Of a stretch of 64,000 nucleotides of DNA, positions 60,286 through 64,000 are shown piece after piece. Both the position numbers and the translations under genes were made by a program. Location of the stretch: NCBI GenBank assembly GCA_947623455.1, contig OX392532.1, positions 46,999,058-47,063,057 of the forward strand, written 5' to 3'. The DNA comes from Mimachlamys varia. Its lineage: Eukaryota > Mollusca > Bivalvia > Pectinida > Pectinidae. A model generated the notes under the pieces. The model worked only from the letters and a program-made list of their open reading frames with translations, was not told where the DNA came from and made no database searches. Position 1 is the first letter of the stretch. Each line of letters opens with the position of its first letter.

Positions 60286-63200
60286 CTGTGGAAAAATCAA
60301 ACGAGACATCCTTAGATAAACACCTTCATAGATCAACAACAACAAACCTGTAATAATGTCAAACGAGACATCCTTAGATAAACACCATCATAGATCAACA
60401 ACAACAAACCTGTAATAATGTCAAACGAGACATCCTTAGATAAACACCTTCATAGATCAACAACAACAAACCTGTAACAATGTCAAACGAGACATCCTTA
60501 GATAAACACCTTTATAGATCAACAACAACAAACCTGTAATAATGTCAAACGAGACATCCTTAGATAAACACCTTTATAGATCAACAACAACAAACCTGTA
60601 ATAATGTCAAACGAGACATCCTTAGATAAACACCTTTATAGATCAACAACAACAAACCTGTAATAATGTCAAACGAGACATCCTTAGATAAACACCTTTA
60701 TAGATCAACAACAACAAACCTGTAACAATGTCAAACGAGACATCCTTAGATAAACACCATCATAGATCAACAACAACAAACCTGTAATAATGTCAAACGA
60801 GACATCCTTAGATAAACACCTTTATAGATCAACAACAACAAACCTGTAATAATGTCAAACGAGACATCCTTAGATAAACACCTTTATAGATCAACAACAA
60901 TAAACCTGTAATAATGTCAAACGAGACATCCTTAGATAAACACCATCATAGATCAACAACAACAAACCTGTAATAATGTCAAACGAGACATCCTTAGATA
61001 AACACCATCATAGATCAACAACAACAAACCTGTAACAATGTCAAACGAGACATCCTTAGATAAACACCATCATAGATCAACAACAACAAACCTGTAATAA
61101 TGTCAAACGAGACATCCTTAGATAAACACCTTTATAGATCAACAACAACAAACCTGTAATAATGTCAAACGAGACATCCTTAGATAAACACCATCATAGA
61201 TCAACAACAACAAACCTGTAATAATGTCAAACGAGACATCCTTAGATAAACACCATCATAGATCAACAACAACAAACCTGTAATAATGTCAAACGGGACA
61301 TCCTTAGATAAACACCATCATAGATCAACAACAATAAACCTGTAATAGTGTCAAACGAGACATCCTTAGATAAACACCATCATAGATCAACAACAACAAA
61401 CCTGTAACAATGTCAAACGAGACATCCTTAGATAAACACCTTTATAGATCAACAACAACGAACCTGTAACAATGTCAAACGAGACATCCTTAGATAAACA
61501 CCATCATAGATCAACAACAACAAACCTGTAATAATGTCAAACGAGACATCCTTAGATAAACACCTTTATAGATCAACAACAACAAACCTGTAATAATGTC
61601 AAACGAGACATCCTTAGATAAACACCATCATAGATCAACAACAACAAACCTGTAATAGTGTCAAACGAGACATCCTTAGATAAACACCATCATAGATCAA
61701 CAACAACAAACCTGTAATAATGTCAAAAGAGACATCCTTAGATAAACACCATCATAGATCAACAACAACAAACCTGTAATAATGTCAAACGAGACATCCT
61801 TAGATAAACACCTTTATAGATCAACAACAACAAACCTGTAACAATGTCAAACGAGACATCCTTAGATAAACACCATCATAGATCAACAACAACAAACCTG
61901 TAATAATGTCAAACGAGACATCCTTAGATAAACACCTTTATAGATCAACAACAACAAACCTGTAACAATGTCAAACGAGACATCCTTAGATAAACACCTT
62001 TATAGATCAACAACAACAAACCTGTAATAATGTCAAACGAGACATCCTTAGATAAACACCATCATAGATCAACAACAACAAACCTGTAACAATGTCAAAC
62101 GAGACATCCTTAGATAAACACCATCATAGATCAACAACAACAAACCTGTAACAATGTCAAACGAGACATCCTTAGTTAAACACCGTCATAGATCAACAAC
62201 AACAAACCTGTAACAATGTCAAACGAGACATCCTTAGTTAAACACCTTTATAGATCAACAACAACAAACCTGTAATAATGTCAAACATGACATCCTTAGA
62301 TAAACACCATCATAGATCAACAACAACAAACCTGTAATAATGTCAAACGAGACATCCTTAGATAAACACCATCATAGATCAACAACAACAAACCTGTAAC
62401 AATGTCAAACGAGACATCCTTAGATAAACACCTTTATAGATCAACAACAACAAACCTGTAATAATGTCAAACGAGACATCCTTAGATAAACACCATCATA
62501 GATCAACAACAACAAACCTGTAACAATGTCAAACGAGACATCCTTAGATAAACACCTTTATAGATCAACAACAACAAACCTGTAATAATGTCAAACGAGA
62601 CATCCTTAGATAAACACCATCATAGATCAACAACAGCAAACCTGTAACAATGTCAAACGAGACATCCTTAGATAAACACCTTTATAGATCAACAACAACA
62701 AACCTGTAATAATGTCAAACGAGACATCCTTAGATAAACACCATCATAGATCAACAACAACAAACCTGTAATAATGTCAAACGAGACATCCTTAGATAAA
62801 CACCTTTATAGATCAACAACAACAAACCTGTAATAATGTCAAACGAGACATCCTTAGATAAACACCATCATAGATCAACAACAACAAACCTGTAATAATG
62901 TCAAACGAGACATCCTTAGATAAATACCATTATAGATCAACAACAACAAACCTGTAATAATGTCAAACGAGACATCCTTAGATAAACACCGTCATAGATC
63001 AACAACAACAAACCTGTAATAATGTCAAACGAGACATCCTTAGATAAACACCATCATAGATCAACAACAACAAACCTGTAATAATGTCAAACGAGACATC
63101 CTTAGATAAACACCATCATAGATCAACAACAACAAACCTGTAACAATGTCAAACGAGACATCCTTAGATAAACACCATCATAGATCAACAACAACAAACC

Positions 63201-64000
63201 TGTAATAATGTCAAACGAGACATCCTTAGATAAACACCTTCATAGATCAACAACAACAAACCTGTAACAATGTCAAACGAGACATCCTTAGATAAACACC
63301 TTTATAGATCAACAACAACAAACCTGTAATAATGTCAAACGAGACATCCTTAGATAAACACCTTTATAGATCAACAACAACAAACCTGTAATAATGTCAA
63401 ACGAGACATCCTTAGATAAACACCTTTATAGATCAACAACAACAAACCTGTAATAATGTCAAACGAGACATCCTTAGATAAACACCATCATAGATCAACA
63501 ACAACAAACCTGTAACAATGTCAAACGAGACATCCTTAGATAAACACCTTTATAGATCAACAACAACAAACCTGTAATAATGTCAAACGAGACATCCTTA
63601 GATAAACACCATCATAGATCAACAACAACAAACCTGTAACAATGTCAAACGAGACATCCTTAGATAAATACCTTCATAGATCAACAACAACAAACCTGTA
63701 ATAATGTCAAACGAGACATCCTTAGATAAACACCTTTATAGATCAACAACAACAAACCTGTAATAATGTCAAACGAGACATCCTTAGATAAACACCATCA
63801 TAGATCAACAACAACAAACCTGTAATAATGTCAAACGAGACATCCTTAGATAAACACCATCATAGATCAACAACAACAAACCTGTAATAATGTCAAACGG
63901 GACATCCTTAGATAAACACCATCATAGATCAACAACAATAAACCTGTAATAGTGTCAAACGAGACATCCTTAGATAAACACCATCATAGATCAACAACAA
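60286..64000. repeat. 62-bp tandem repeat running into exon a acceptor, about 60 copies, cut by window end
   Basis: Units read AAACGAGACATCCTTAGATA, then AACACCATCATAGATCAACA, then ACAACAAACCTGTAATAATG, then TC, at an exact 62-bp period from about 60299. Two variable sites (CATCATA/TTTATA and TAATAATG/TAACAATG) alternate along the array. On the sense strand each unit ends in TTTGACATTATTACAG, in register with the true acceptor TTTGATTTTTCCACAG of exon a. The array continues past the window end, so its length and the preceding exon are unknown. Confidence 0.95.

Noticed and set aside
60299..64000. First exon of the gene within the 62-bp array
   Set aside because: The array is unbroken to the window end with no inserted unique sequence.

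Overview
The window is animal genomic DNA, most likely from a mollusc or another lophotrochozoan. Three things point there: a split coiled-coil gene with consensus GT-AG introns, intronic copies of the AGTTATCTCCCCT/AGTTACCTCCCCT-type motif common in molluscan DNA (about 18190 and 55640), and many TGACCTTTGACC-type runs. The species is not identifiable from the sequence alone. I saw no prokaryotic genes, CRISPR array, rRNA or tRNA.

The only gene I can support lies on the minus strand. Six consecutive exons (60285-60175, 39636-39510, 33574-33437, 19973-19906, 14310-14178, 10393-10327) join into one open frame of 214 codons plus 2 nt. The product matches the N-terminal coiled coil shared by the homeobox protein Cut-like 1 (CUX1) and the Golgi protein CASP, which in vertebrates are alternative products of one locus. 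No exon is missing inside this run. The first exon(s) lie beyond base 64000 and the later exons beyond base 1. The cut repeats and homeodomain of CUX1, or the transmembrane tail of CASP, are therefore not in view, and the window cannot say which isoform is made.

The introns are very large and about 55-60% tandem repeat by my tally. More than 20 unrelated arrays occur, with units of 10 to 71 bp. From low to high coordinate: small arrays at 1.6-2.9, 6.7-9.3, 11.1-12.3, 14.3-15.7, 17.5 and 21.4-22.3 kb; a 7.8-kb array with G runs of about 7-18 (24.6-32.4 kb); a 10-bp array (32.5-33.3 kb); a 20-bp array (34.3-36.8 kb); a 43-bp array (37.3-39.1 kb); a 27-bp array with spurious long ORFs on both strands (40.0-44.9 kb); a 47-bp array (45.0-45.9 kb); a GT/GGGAGGG array (46.5-49.6 kb); a 56-bp array enclosed by pogo/Tigger-like terminal inverted repeats (50.4-53.8 kb); a 66/71-bp array (56.9-58.8 kb); and a 62-bp array (60.3 kb to the window end). 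Nearly all long ORFs in the window are by-products of repeat units whose length, or three times whose length, keeps a frame open.

The most interesting pattern is the relation between arrays and splice sites. The 62-bp array runs into the acceptor of the first visible exon with a CAG in register in every unit. A 32-bp array abuts the donor of the second visible exon. A 45-bp tandem duplication copies the donor of the last visible exon. A 33-bp array carries about 15 copies of a GTAAGTCA donor-like site. The other leading observations are a 56-bp satellite apparently grown from one end of a DNA transposon, and strongly G-rich arrays lying on the template strand of the gene.
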